The notes: generated by a model not told the origin, from the sequence alone. A stretch of 64,000 bases of DNA from Catellatospora vulcania (GCF_009720385.1 NZ_ML769308.1:1-64000), one strand, 5' to 3'; positions 41,889 to 50,123 are shown, counted from the stretch's first letter. Program-made: numbers and translations.

Positions 41889-43250
41889 GTGGGGCCATCC
41901 GTTGAGGACCATGCCGGTGCGGTACGCGCTTTACGGGCGCAGTACCAGGCCCTGCCCCGCACGGAACCGGTACGGCTGGCCAAGCGCACGTCCAACCTGT
42001 TCCGCTTCGGCCGCCCGGACGCCGGGCCGGGCCTGGACGTCAGCGCCTTCGACTCGGTGATCTACGTGGACGAGACCGAGCGCACCGCCCAGGTGCAGGG
42101 CATGGTCACCTACGAGCGGCTGGTCGACGAGACCCTGCGCTTCGGGCTGATGCCGCTGGTCGTGCCGCAGCTCAAGACCATCACCATCGGCGGGGCGGTG
42201 GCCGGGCTGGGCATCGAGTCGTCGTCGTTCCGCAACGGGCTGCCGCACGAGTCCGTGCTGGAGATGGAGATCCTCACCGGCGACGGCCGGGTGGTCACCG
42301 CCCGGCCCGACAATGAGCACGCCGAGCTGTTCCGCTCGTTCCCCAATTCGTACGGCACCCTCGGCTACGCGCTGCGGCTGACCATCGAGCTGGAGCCGGT
42401 GCAACCGTATGTGCGGCTGCGGCACCGGCGCTTCGACAATGCCGCCGCCTGCTTCGCCGCGCTCGACGAGCTGTGCACCAGCGGCCGCGACGGCGACGCC
42501 CGGGTCGACTTCCTCGACGGCACCGTGTTCCACGGCCGGCAGATGTACCTGACCATCGGCACGTTCACCGACACTGCGCCGTGGACCAGCGACTACACCG
42601 GCCAGGAGATCTACTACCGGTCGCCGGCCCGGCGGCCCATCGACTACCTGCGGGTGCGCGACTACCTGTGGCGCTGGGACACCGACTGGTTCTGGTGCTC
42701 ACGGGCCTTCGGCGCGCAGCATCCCCTGGTCCGCAGGCTGTGGCCGAGCCGCTACCGGCGCTCGGACGTCTACCACCGCCTCGTCGGCTTCGACCGCAGG
42801 CACCGGCTCAGCGCCCGGCTGGACCGGGTGCGCGGCCGCCCGTCCCAGGAGGCGGTGGTGCAGGACGTCGAGGTGCCGGTGCGCCAGGGCCCGGAGTTCC
42901 TGGACTTCTTCCTCGACGAGGTCGGCATCACCCCGGTCTGGCTGTGCCCGCTGCGGCTGCGCGACCCCGTGCCGTGGCCCCTCTACCCGCTCAAACCCGA
43001 CGACCTCTACGTCAACTTCGGCTTCTGGTCCAGCGTCGCGCGGCGGCCGGGCCAGTCCGAGGACTTCCACAACCGGCTCATCGAGGACCGCGTCGCCGCG
43101 CTCGGCGGGCACAAGTCCCTCTACTCCACGGTGCACTACCCGCGCGAGGAGTTCTGGGAGCTCTACAACGGCCCCGCGTACGCAGCGGTGAAGGGCGAGT
43201 ACGACCCGGACGGCCGGCTGCCCGACCTATACGACAAATGCGTTCGGTGA
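41889..43250 (+). CDS. FAD-binding reductase of 10-methyl fatty acid synthesis (TmsA/BfaA-like)
   Basis: A 453-residue FAD-linked oxidoreductase of the DHCR24-like group. The FAD-binding domain shows VVPQLKTITIGGAVAGLGIESSSFRNGLPHES (shortened here: PQLKTITIGGAV, GLGIESSSF) and FPNSYGTLGYALRLTIELE. Its partner is the methyltransferase gene 7 bases downstream. In actinobacteria this pair makes 10-methyl branched fatty acids such as tuberculostearic acid: the methyltransferase adds a methylene to an oleoyl chain and the reductase saturates it. Function is assigned from the pair and family resemblance. The start is GTG 41889. Confidence 0.82.
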   Translation: MGPSVEDHAGAVRALRAQYQALPRTEPVRLAKRTSNLFRFGRPDAGPGLDVSAFDSVIYVDETERTAQVQGMVTYERLVDETLRFGLMPLVVPQLKTITIGGAVAGLGIESSSFRNGLPHESVLEMEILTGDGRVVTARPDNEHAELFRSFPNSYGTLGYALRLTIELEPVQPYVRLRHRRFDNAAACFAALDELCTSGRDGDARVDFLDGTVFHGRQMYLTIGTFTDTAPWTSDYTGQEIYYRSPARRPIDYLRVRDYLWRWDTDWFWCSRAFGAQHPLVRRLWPSRYRRSDVYHRLVGFDRRHRLSARLDRVRGRPSQEAVVQDVEVPVRQGPEFLDFFLDEVGITPVWLCPLRLRDPVPWPLYPLKPDDLYVNFGFWSSVARRPGQSEDFHNRLIEDRVAALGGHKSLYSTVHYPREEFWELYNGPAYAAVKGEYDPDGRLPDLYDKCVR

Positions 43251-43257
43251 GGGTGAG

Positions 43258-44493
43258 ATGGCTATCGCGAAAGTAGTCCAAGGGCTCGTCACGGGCCCGG
43301 TCCCGGTGCGGTTCTCCGCCTACGACGGCAGCGTCGCGGGCCCGTCCGACGCCGCCGTCGGGTTCGAGGTGCGCAGCGAGCGCGCGCTGTCCTACCTGGC
43401 CACCGGACGCAACGAGCTGGGCCTGGCCCGCGCGTACGTCTCCGGCGACCTGGAGGTGCACGGCGACATGTACGACGCGCTCGTCGCCGTCAACGGGCTG
43501 CGCCTGGACCAGTCCTGGTCCGGCCGCTACCACGCGCTGCGCGACCTGGGCGGGCTGCGGCTGCTGAACCCGCCGCCCCGGCCGCCGATGGAGGCGCGGC
43601 TGCGCGGCCGCCGCCACTCCAAGGAACGCGACCAGGCCGCGATCTCGCACCACTACGACGTGTCGAACAGGTTCTACGAGTGGCTGCTCGGCCCGTCCAT
43701 GGCGTACACCTGCGCGGTCTTCCCCGACGCGGCCGCGTCCCTGGAGCAGGCGCAGTTCGCCAAGCACGACCTGGTCGCCCGCAAGCTCGACCTGCAACCG
43801 GGCAAACGCCTGCTCGACGTCGGCTGCGGCTGGGGCGGGATGGTCATGCACGCCGCCCGCGAGTACGGCGTGAAGGCGCTGGGGGTGACCCTGTCCCGGC
43901 GGCAGGCCGAGTGGGCGGCCAAGGCGATCGCCGAGGCTGGCCTGTCCGACCTGGCCGAGGTGCGGCACATGGACTACCGCGACGTGCCGGTCAACCACTA
44001 CGACGCGATCAGTTCGATCGGCCTGACCGAGCACATCGGGCGGGCCCAGCTCCCTGGCTACTTCCGGTTCCTGCAGCAGCGGCTGCGCTACGGCGGGCGG
44101 CTGCTCAACCACTGCATCACCCGGCCCGACAACCGCGATCCCGGCCGCTACCGGCGCACGTTCATCAACCAGTACGTGTTCCCGGACGGCGAGCTGGAGG
44201 GCATCGGCCACCTGATCGGCGTCATGAACTCCAACGGGTTCGAGATCCGCCACGAGGAGAACCTCCGCGAGCACTACGCGCTGACGCTGGCCCAGTGGGC
44301 GGCGAATCTGGAGCGGCACTGGGCGGAGGCGGTCGAGGAGATCGGCGCCGGCCGGTCCCGGGTGTGGCGGCTCTACCTGGCCGGCTGCCGGCTCGGCTTC
44401 GAACGCGACCAGGTCCAGCTGCACCAGGTGCTGGGCGTACGCCTCGACGGGCACGGCGGCAGCGGCATGCCGCTGCGCCCGAGCTGGCCCTGA
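43258..44493 (+). CDS. Cyclopropane-fatty-acid-synthase-family methyltransferase (TmsB/BfaB-like)
   Basis: A 411-residue SAM-dependent lipid methyltransferase. The N-terminal domain (about 1-110) is the lipid-binding part seen in long CFA synthases. The catalytic domain has HYDVSNRFYEWLLG, CAVFPDAA, the SAM loop LLDVGCGWGGM and the conserved ISSIGLTEHIG. It follows the FAD reductase by 7 bases in one operon, the arrangement for making 10-methyl fatty acids, which are typical membrane lipids of this bacterial group. It ends one base short of the convergent HATPase gene. Confidence 0.85.
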   Translation: MAIAKVVQGLVTGPVPVRFSAYDGSVAGPSDAAVGFEVRSERALSYLATGRNELGLARAYVSGDLEVHGDMYDALVAVNGLRLDQSWSGRYHALRDLGGLRLLNPPPRPPMEARLRGRRHSKERDQAAISHHYDVSNRFYEWLLGPSMAYTCAVFPDAAASLEQAQFAKHDLVARKLDLQPGKRLLDVGCGWGGMVMHAAREYGVKALGVTLSRRQAEWAAKAIAEAGLSDLAEVRHMDYRDVPVNHYDAISSIGLTEHIGRAQLPGYFRFLQQRLRYGGRLLNHCITRPDNRDPGRYRRTFINQYVFPDGELEGIGHLIGVMNSNGFEIRHEENLREHYALTLAQWAANLERHWAEAVEEIGAGRSRVWRLYLAGCRLGFERDQVQLHQVLGVRLDGHGGSGMPLRPSWP

Positions 44494-44494
44494 C

Positions 44495-45055
44495 CTACCG
44501 GGGCCCGGACGGCGCCCAGATCTTCGCGGTGACCGTGGTGCCCAGCGCGCTGGAGTCGATGGTCAGCCGATCCGAGAAGCACCGCGCGATCCACAGGCCC
44601 CGCCCGGAGGTCTGCGTGCCCGACGGCGGCTGCCATCCCGCCGTGTAGGGCCGGGCCACCCCGGGGCCGACGTCGCTGACCTGGCAGAACACCCATCCCG
44701 GGTAGCGGGACAGCCGCAGCCTGCCGGCCCCGTCGGCGTGCATCACGACGTTGACGACCAGCTCGGTCGTCACCAGCTCCAGCGCCGAGGCGACCGGCTC
44801 CGGCAGCCGCCACGACTCGCTCAGCTCGTTGATGCGCCGCCGGACCCCGCGCAGGTCGGCGCGGGTGAACGGGCCTTCGACCAGGACCTGGTCATGCCGG
44901 GTCATCGGGGTCGGGCCGGTCGCCTGCTCGTGCCCGGTCGCCTCCTCATGCTCCGGCACCGGGGGCGCGGGCGGCGGCAGCAGATTCCGCCGGGGCCTAC
45001 GGTACGGAGCGGTACCAGCGGGGGTGCCGTAGCGCGTTCTGGCGGCGGGGTTCAT
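44495..45055 (-). CDS. ATP-binding regulatory kinase-like protein (RsbW/HATPase type)
   Basis: A 186-residue GHKL ATPase. The N-terminal 50 residues are Pro/Arg-rich and probably disordered. The domain shows the N box ELVVNVVMHA, G1 box SDVGPG and G2 box GRGLWIARCF. Such proteins act as anti-sigma kinases or partner-switch regulators, but no anti-sigma antagonist is adjacent. ATG 45055 follows GAGGTG by 4 bases, so the N-terminal extension is real. Confidence 0.85.
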   Translation of the reverse strand: MNPAARTRYGTPAGTAPYRRPRRNLLPPPAPPVPEHEEATGHEQATGPTPMTRHDQVLVEGPFTRADLRGVRRRINELSESWRLPEPVASALELVTTELVVNVVMHADGAGRLRLSRYPGWVFCQVSDVGPGVARPYTAGWQPPSGTQTSGRGLWIARCFSDRLTIDSSALGTTVTAKIWAPSGPR

Positions 45056-45152
45056 GCGTCACCTCGATCCGTCGGGTCCGGCTGACCTCTGGCCCATACC
45101 CCATTCCCTCACGTTTTGATCGTCTACCCGGCGACCGGTGTGCCGGGCGTGA

Positions 45153-46259
45153 TCAGCTCAGCCGGTAGACGCGGGCGGCGTTGCCCGCACCGACCTGCTC
45201 GGCGATGCGCCGCGCGTCGGCCGCCGTCGCCGCCCCGTCGTCGACCATCTCGGCCAGCACCAGGCCCAGGCTGTGCCGGAACTGCGCGGCGGCGATCAGG
45301 TACAGCTCCGGCAGGCCGTACGCGTCGGAAGAGTAGAGCACCTTGCCGAACGGGGCCAGCTCCAGAAACTCGCCGAGCACCGCCGTGGCCCGCGCGCCCA
45401 GGTGCGCGACGGTCAGCCCGAGGTCGGCGTGCACGTGCGGATACACCTGGGCCAGCCAGCCCGCCTGGCGGTGGTACGGGTAGCAGTGCAGCAGCACCAG
45501 GGGCACCCCGAACGGCAGCGTGGCCGCGCAGAACGGCTGCAGCAGCGCCGGGTCGGCACGGGCCAGCGCCACGTCCCGGTCGCCGAAACCGGTGTGCAGC
45601 TGGATCGGCAGCCCGGCGTCGACCGCACTCCACAGCAGGTGGCGCAGCAGCACCGGGTCGGCCAGGCGCCCGCCGTCACGTAACCAGCGGGCCGCCGCCG
45701 CGCTCACCTCGTGCGGGTCCGGCCGGGCCGGGTCCAGGTCCAGACCGTGCCGGTACGCCGCGATCGACTTCGTCGCCACCGCCCCGGCCAGGGCCTCGTC
45801 CAGCGCCTCGGCGAACGCGGCCGCGAACCCCGCGGCGTCGGTTCCCGGCGCGACCTGCTCGGCCAGCAGCTCCAGGCGTACCACCTCATGGGCCGGCGCC
45901 CCGGCCAGCGTGCCCAGCACGCCGCGGTCCACCAGGCCGCCCGTGATCGGGCCCGTGTCGACCAGCAGCGCGGACAGGTTCGCCGCCCGCAGCAGCCGCC
46001 CGGTGACCTCGTCCGGCCCGAGCCTGCGCCGCCGCCGCAGGTACTCCTCCACCGGGGCGTGCGCGGGCAGCTCCAGCACCGGCGCACACCAGCGGCGCAG
46101 CGCCAGCCCCAACCGGCTGTCCAGGTAGGACGTGCCTACGGGCGGCGGCTCGTCCGCCTCGGTGCACCACATCTCGAACCCCGCGTCGTCCAGCGGAGCC
46201 ACGGTCACCGCATGGCAGTGCCCGTCGATCAGCGCCAGGTCTTCGGTCAACCCGGCCAT
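45153..46259 (-). CDS. Amidohydrolase-family protein (FluG N-half-like)
   Basis: A 368-residue TIM-barrel metal-dependent hydrolase. Metal motif DGHCHAV is at the N-terminus, with LPIQLHTGFGDRD, PLVLLHCYPYHRQAGWL and the late Asp in YSSDAYGLPELY. The gene lies 28 bases downstream of a glutamine synthetase-like gene on the same strand. In fungi the FluG protein fuses exactly these two domains (amidohydrolase then GS-I-like); here they are separate genes in reverse order. A gamma-glutamyl amide could be made and cleaved by the pair, which is inference. Confidence 0.82.
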   Translation of the reverse strand: MAGLTEDLALIDGHCHAVTVAPLDDAGFEMWCTEADEPPPVGTSYLDSRLGLALRRWCAPVLELPAHAPVEEYLRRRRRLGPDEVTGRLLRAANLSALLVDTGPITGGLVDRGVLGTLAGAPAHEVVRLELLAEQVAPGTDAAGFAAAFAEALDEALAGAVATKSIAAYRHGLDLDPARPDPHEVSAAAARWLRDGGRLADPVLLRHLLWSAVDAGLPIQLHTGFGDRDVALARADPALLQPFCAATLPFGVPLVLLHCYPYHRQAGWLAQVYPHVHADLGLTVAHLGARATAVLGEFLELAPFGKVLYSSDAYGLPELYLIAAAQFRHSLGLVLAEMVDDGAATAADARRIAEQVGAGNAARVYRLS

Positions 46260-46287
46260 CGGACCGCCACCGTCGGCCGCATCAAGG

Positions 46288-47649
46288 TCAGTAGCGCCAT
46301 CGGACCGCCTCCACGAGCTGGGCGGCGGTCAGGCGGCCCAGGGTGTCGGCCTCGGCGCGGTGCACCGCGCCGAACGCGTCGAGCAGCGGCTCGCCCAGCA
46401 TCGCGACCAGGCCCGCGTCGGCCCGCAGCCGCTCGGCGGCCAGCGCGGGGGAGTCCGGCAGGCGGGGCGGGCGGCGCGCCTCGGCCAGCGTGAACGGGTC
46501 GACCCGCACCTCGTCGGGCAGCCGCATGCCGGCCCCGGCGGCGTCCGTGACCAGCGCGCAGACCGCCCCCACCACCAGGTACGGGTTCGCCGAGCCGTCC
46601 ACGCACTTGATCTCGGCGTTGGCGGCGGTGTCCCGGTGGCCGGTCGCCCCGGTGACGAACCGCAGCGCCGCCTCCCGGTTCTCGTGACCCCAGCACTGGT
46701 AGGCCCCGGCCCAGCCCTGCGGGGCCTGGCGCAGCGCGCTGGCCGGGCTCGGCGCGCCCAGCCCGGCCAGCGCGGGCAGCCGCTGCAGCACCCCGGCCAG
46801 CACCGACTCCCCGCGGCGGGTCATGCCGTACGGGCCCTCGCCGCCGGCCAGCAGGTTGACTCCGCCGGCCCAGGCCGAGAAGTGCAGATGCATGCCGTTG
46901 CCGACCTGCTCCACGACGGCCACCGGGGCGAACGAGGCACGGTACCCGTGCCGGTGCGCCAGCGCCCGGATCGTCTCGCGGACCAGCACCGCCCGGTCGG
47001 CGGCGGCCACCGGGTCCGCGTGCGCGACCGACACCTCCAGCTGCCCCGGGCCGTACTCGGGATGGAACTGCTCCACCGCCACCCCCTGCGCGGCCAGCGC
47101 GGCCAGCAGCTCCCCGCCGAAGTCCGACAGCTCCGCCAGCCGCGCCATGCCGTACGCCGGACCGTCGCCCGCGGGCGTGCCGTCAGGCCGGGCCAGATAC
47201 CACTCGATCTCGAAGGCCATCCGCAGGTGCAGGCCCGCCGCGCGGGCGCGCTCGACCATGCGCTTGGCGAACAGCCGCTGGTCCACCGGGTACGGCTCGC
47301 CGTCCTGGGTCCAGCGGTCCACCGGCGCCCAGGCCCAGCCGGGCATCGCGGCCAGCACTGTCAGCGCGTCCAGGTCCGGGTGCAGGCGCAGGTCGCCGAC
47401 CGGGCCGCCGATCAGGTCGCCCGCGGTGACGGTGTCGTCGACGCAGAACACGTCGTGCACCGGGGACATGCCCACGCCCCAGGCGGCGGCGTGGTCCAGG
47501 CGCTCGGTGGGGACCCCCTTGACCCGGGTCACGCCCGCGTTGTCGACCCAGGTGAGGGCTACGGCGTGCACGCCCGCGGAGGCGAGCCGGGCAGCGGCAG
47601 CCCGTGCCGCGGCGCCGCGCGCGTCGCGGTCCAGCACCGGCTCCCACAT
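46288..47649 (-). CDS. Glutamine synthetase-family protein (gamma-glutamyl-amine ligase type)
   Basis: A 453-residue GS-I-like ligase. The beta-grasp N-domain (about 20-110) precedes the catalytic part with AFEIEWYLA, HPEYGPGQLEVS, the GNGMHLHFSAW ammonium/metal loop and NAEIKCVDGSANPYLVVGA. It lacks the adenylylation-site region of true GlnA, and the family includes polyamine- and ethanolamine-glutamylating enzymes. It is probably a gamma-glutamyl-amine ligase cotranscribed with the amidohydrolase; the amine is unknown. Confidence 0.82.
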   Translation of the reverse strand: MWEPVLDRDARGAAARAAAARLASAGVHAVALTWVDNAGVTRVKGVPTERLDHAAAWGVGMSPVHDVFCVDDTVTAGDLIGGPVGDLRLHPDLDALTVLAAMPGWAWAPVDRWTQDGEPYPVDQRLFAKRMVERARAAGLHLRMAFEIEWYLARPDGTPAGDGPAYGMARLAELSDFGGELLAALAAQGVAVEQFHPEYGPGQLEVSVAHADPVAAADRAVLVRETIRALAHRHGYRASFAPVAVVEQVGNGMHLHFSAWAGGVNLLAGGEGPYGMTRRGESVLAGVLQRLPALAGLGAPSPASALRQAPQGWAGAYQCWGHENREAALRFVTGATGHRDTAANAEIKCVDGSANPYLVVGAVCALVTDAAGAGMRLPDEVRVDPFTLAEARRPPRLPDSPALAAERLRADAGLVAMLGEPLLDAFGAVHRAEADTLGRLTAAQLVEAVRWRY

Positions 47650-47749
47650 GCCTGAATTCTCGCTGCCCAGCCCGGACCTCGCGCCGTGGACGGCCGAATC
47701 AGACCCGCCGCCGCCCAGCTCGTTCCGCCGACAGCCGCTTCGGGGGCAT

Positions 47750-47810
47750 GATCGCTGTTTCGGGTCAGAAAGTGGGGTCCGACCGCAGTTCTGGACCTGA
47801 AACAGCGATC
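47750..47810. repeat. 61-bp imperfect palindrome
   Basis: Arms 47750-47770 and 47789-47810 pair with one mismatch and one bulge (GATCGCTGTTTC...GAAACAGCGATC ends). It lies between the GS-like gene start and the Imm51 stop. Confidence 0.7.
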
Positions 47811-47842
47811 TTCAACGTGGACCGGCTTCAACGTGGACCGGC
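47811..47842. repeat. Tandem 16-bp duplication
   Basis: TTCAACGTGGACCGGC occurs twice in immediate succession (47811-47826 and 47827-47842). The flanking GCGATCTTCA recurs on both sides, so the duplication abuts the palindrome arm. Confidence 0.75.
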
Positions 47843-47847
47843 GATCT

Positions 47848-48186
47848 TCAGTCGTCGAACTCGAAGCCGGTCGCCGCCGCCAGCGCCACCAGCTGGCGCA
47901 CGCGGTCCCCGTCGGTCGCCACCGCGCTCATCCGCGTGCCCAGGTCCTCCAGCGCGGCGCGGTCCCGGCCGTAGGCGCAGAACATGCCTGCCTCCGGGTC
48001 GTAGGAGAAACGCCCTGCCAGCGCGGGGGCCTCGTGGGTGACGAGCAGCTCGGCGACGCCCTCCCAGAAGTACCCGTTGGGTTCGTGCCCGAGCTCCTGG
48101 ACGAGGTCGTCGACCACCAGGCCGCCCGTGCCGAGCAACAGGGAGAACTTGCCGGGGTCGGTTTCGACGAGCTTCAGCGGCGTCAT
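47848..48186 (-). CDS. Imm51-family immunity protein (orphan)
   Basis: A 112-residue acidic protein. Its course LKLVETDPGKFSLLL, VVDDLVQELGHEPNGYFWEGVAELLV, GRFSYDPEAGMFCAYG and ATGFEFDD matches the Imm51 group of polymorphic-toxin immunity proteins as I recall it. No toxin gene lies within the surrounding 10 kb, so it may be an orphan protecting against a neighbour's toxin, or a domesticated protein. ATG 48186 is preferred; ATG 48204 is six codons upstream. Confidence 0.65.
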   Translation of the reverse strand: MTPLKLVETDPGKFSLLLGTGGLVVDDLVQELGHEPNGYFWEGVAELLVTHEAPALAGRFSYDPEAGMFCAYGRDRAALEDLGTRMSAVATDGDRVRQLVALAAATGFEFDD

Positions 48187-48326
48187 CGGCGAAGCGTCGC
48201 ACATCCGTTGTGGATCTCCGGCTGGCGGTCGGCACCCGAGGCTTCGGAACGCCGAGCGGCGACGCGCCCGCATCCAGCACGTACCGGCGCGCCACGAACC
48301 GCCCAAAACGGGCGCGGTGCCGACCG

Positions 48327-48390
48327 TGATCCGTTTTTGTGGACGCTGGACGTCCCTATAGCGGCGTCCAGCGTCCACAAAAACGGATCA
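48327..48390. repeat. 64-bp perfect palindrome
   Basis: Two 26-base arms (48327-48352 with 48365-48390) pair without mismatch around a 12-base loop. The arm begins TGATCCGTTTTTGTGGACGC. It lies between the methyltransferase stop and the Imm51 start. Confidence 0.85.
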
Positions 48391-48424
48391 TGCGGCAGGG
48401 CGCGGGCGCACCGCGGTCGGGCGG

Positions 48425-49216
48425 TCAGGTTGTTCGGCCCCGGACGGTCCAGGCGCGGGCGGTCAGCGGGATGGCGCCGTCGGGTCCGGCCGGGAGCCGG
48501 GAGCGCAGCAGCCCGTGCAGCTCAGCGCGGTGTTCGTCGGTCAGCCCGCGCAGGTACCCGGGGGCCGAGCCCTGCCCGCCCAGAAACGGGTCCCAGTAGT
48601 CGGCGAGATCGGCGAACACCGTCGGGACCTGGACCGACTCGACGGCCACCGACTGCAGCCCGGCTTCGGCCCACAGCGCCCGCAGTGCGTCCGGGCTGCA
48701 CACCGACGGGCGGCGGCCCTCGTCCCAGGCGGCCGAAGCGGGGTCGAGTTCGGCGGCGGCGTCCCAGAAGTGCCGCATCATGGCCATACCCTCGGCGTAG
48801 TCCCAGACGTAGGCGGCGGCGAGGCCGCCGGGCCGCAGCACCCGCACGATCTCGGCGACGGCCTCCGGCGGATCGGGCACGAAGTTCAGCACCAGGCCGC
48901 TGACGGCCACGTCGACGCTGTGGTCGGGCAGTGACAGCGCCTTGGCGTCGCCGACCTGGAAGGTCGCCCGCGCGTCGGCGATCCGGTCTCGCGCCAGGCC
49001 GACGAAGGCCTCCGACTTGTCCACCCCGGTTATCCAGGCGGGTTCGGCCATGGCCAGCACGGTCTCGCTGAGCGCGCCGGTGCCGCAGCCCACGTCGAGC
49101 CACTCGCGTCCGGCGGGCACGCCCAGCCGCCGGACGAAGGCCCGTGCGACGGGACGGCTCCACCGGCCCACGTAAGCCTCGTAGGCGTCACCGTCGGCGA
49201 AGGTCGCGTGTGTCAT
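48425..49216 (-). CDS. Class I SAM-dependent methyltransferase
   Basis: A 263-residue methyltransferase with the Rossmann motifs WLDVGCGTGALSETVL (motif I), GVDKSEAFVG (motif II), GDAKALSLPDHSVDVAVSGLVLNF (motif III/IV) and ALRPGGLAAAYVWDY-type VLRPGGLAAAYV (post-IV). It belongs to the UbiE/Methyltransf_11 group; the substrate cannot be told. It is isolated on the minus strand, with a 64-bp palindrome just after its stop. A weak CATAGC element lies 8 bases before the ATG. Confidence 0.85.
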   Translation of the reverse strand: MTHATFADGDAYEAYVGRWSRPVARAFVRRLGVPAGREWLDVGCGTGALSETVLAMAEPAWITGVDKSEAFVGLARDRIADARATFQVGDAKALSLPDHSVDVAVSGLVLNFVPDPPEAVAEIVRVLRPGGLAAAYVWDYAEGMAMMRHFWDAAAELDPASAAWDEGRRPSVCSPDALRALWAEAGLQSVAVESVQVPTVFADLADYWDPFLGGQGSAPGYLRGLTDEHRAELHGLLRSRLPAGPDGAIPLTARAWTVRGRTT

Positions 49217-49330
49217 CCGGACACGCTATGACACCGCCGATCCCGCCTCCACCGGCAAGGCGACAAGTTCCGCGAGGCAGTGTGCCGGCCAGACCGCCCG
49301 TCGGGGTGGGACGGGCCCGTGCGCCCACGC

Positions 49331-49546
49331 CTACTTCTCGGTGACGAAGACGCCGACTCCCGCGAGTCCTTCGACCAGCCCGACGGCCTTGAGCCACTGA
49401 ATGGCGTTGCGAACGACGGTGATCGACACGCCGTACTGCTGACGCAGCTCGGCGGTGCTGGGCAACTGGTCGCCGGGCTTGAGTTTGCCCGAGGTGATCT
49501 GACCGCTGATGTCGTCGATCAGCGTCTGTGTTTTTGACTTCGGCAT
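49331..49546 (-). CDS. Mini-GntR regulator B (winged-helix only)
   Basis: A 71-residue protein that is only a GntR winged helix: TLIDDISGQITSGKLKPGDQLPSTAELRQQYGVSITVVRNAI, then LKAVGLVEGLAGVGVFVTEK. ATG 49546 follows AGGGAG by 5 bases and is preferred over ATG 49570. With the regulator at 34962 it forms a pair of paralogous mini-regulators, each facing a small divergent gene across a palindrome and a hairpin. It probably represses its own promoter. Confidence 0.85.
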   Translation of the reverse strand: MPKSKTQTLIDDISGQITSGKLKPGDQLPSTAELRQQYGVSITVVRNAIQWLKAVGLVEGLAGVGVFVTEK

Positions 49547-49634
49547 CTGTGCTCCCTGGTCCGCAGCCATTAGTTGACCACGGGCATGGCGCGTCTGCCA
49601 ACATCATGAGGTGCCCTCGGGCTACCTCAGGTTG

Positions 49635-49648
49635 CCTTATGCATAAGG
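49635..49648. promoter_or_regulatory. Candidate operator of mini-GntR B
   Basis: CCTTATGCATAAGG is a perfect 14-bp palindrome, with AGG/CCT symmetry continuing outside. It lies about 90 bases before the mini-GntR B start, in a low-GC island. Confidence 0.6.
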
Positions 49649-49736
49649 TTGGCCTAGGTTGATGAAGCCTCCCTGGTCCGCAACCGAGGGGCAGACAGCT
49701 GCGGTTCCCTGGCTCGCACCCCGTTTCCGCAGCGAC

Positions 49737-49776
49737 CAGCCAGGCCGGCTGGCGGGTTCACCAGCCGGCCTGGCTG
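49737..49776. promoter_or_regulatory. Long hairpin upstream of the small divergent gene
   Basis: A perfect 16-bp stem (49737-49752 with 49761-49776) and 8-base loop lies 50 bases before ATG 49827. There is no U-tract and no gene ending here, so a leader role is likely. Confidence 0.55.
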
Positions 49777-49826
49777 CGGTGATCGGGGTGTGCCGGGGAG
49801 GGGCTGCCGTGAGGCGAGGACCTGCT

Positions 49827-50123
49827 ATGTCTGACGTTCAGGTGAACCTGCGGGTCGCGGAGGGCTTCCGCGCGTCGGTCGAGGCTGGTCGCGACGCTGC
49901 GCTCGTGCTCGCGGTCGGGGTGTCAGGCGTGCGGCTCGCCGTGTCGTTCGACGAGGGTTCGGGACTCGCCGGCCTGGAGGCGCTACGGCGGTTCGCCGCG
50001 GCGGTCCAGGTCTTCGCGACGATGGCTGAGGCGCGCGAGTTACAACGGATACGCGTCCTGGGCCCCATCGCGGACGCCGAGCTGTGGCACATCCTCGACG
50101 TCCTGCGCGAAGGATCGGATTGA
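49827..50123 (+). CDS. Small protein of unknown function
   Basis: A 98-residue protein. The first half looks like alternating strands (VQVNLRVAEG, AALVLAVGVSGVRLAVSF), and the second half is a helical stretch (AGLEALRRFAAAVQVFATMAEARELQRI) followed by PIADAELWHILDVLRE. I recognise no family. ATG 49827 follows GGCGAGGA by 6 bases. It faces away from mini-GntR B across a palindrome and a hairpin, like the small Cys protein gene at locus A, though the two proteins are unrelated. Confidence 0.65.
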   Translation: MSDVQVNLRVAEGFRASVEAGRDAALVLAVGVSGVRLAVSFDEGSGLAGLEALRRFAAAVQVFATMAEARELQRIRVLGPIADAELWHILDVLREGSD

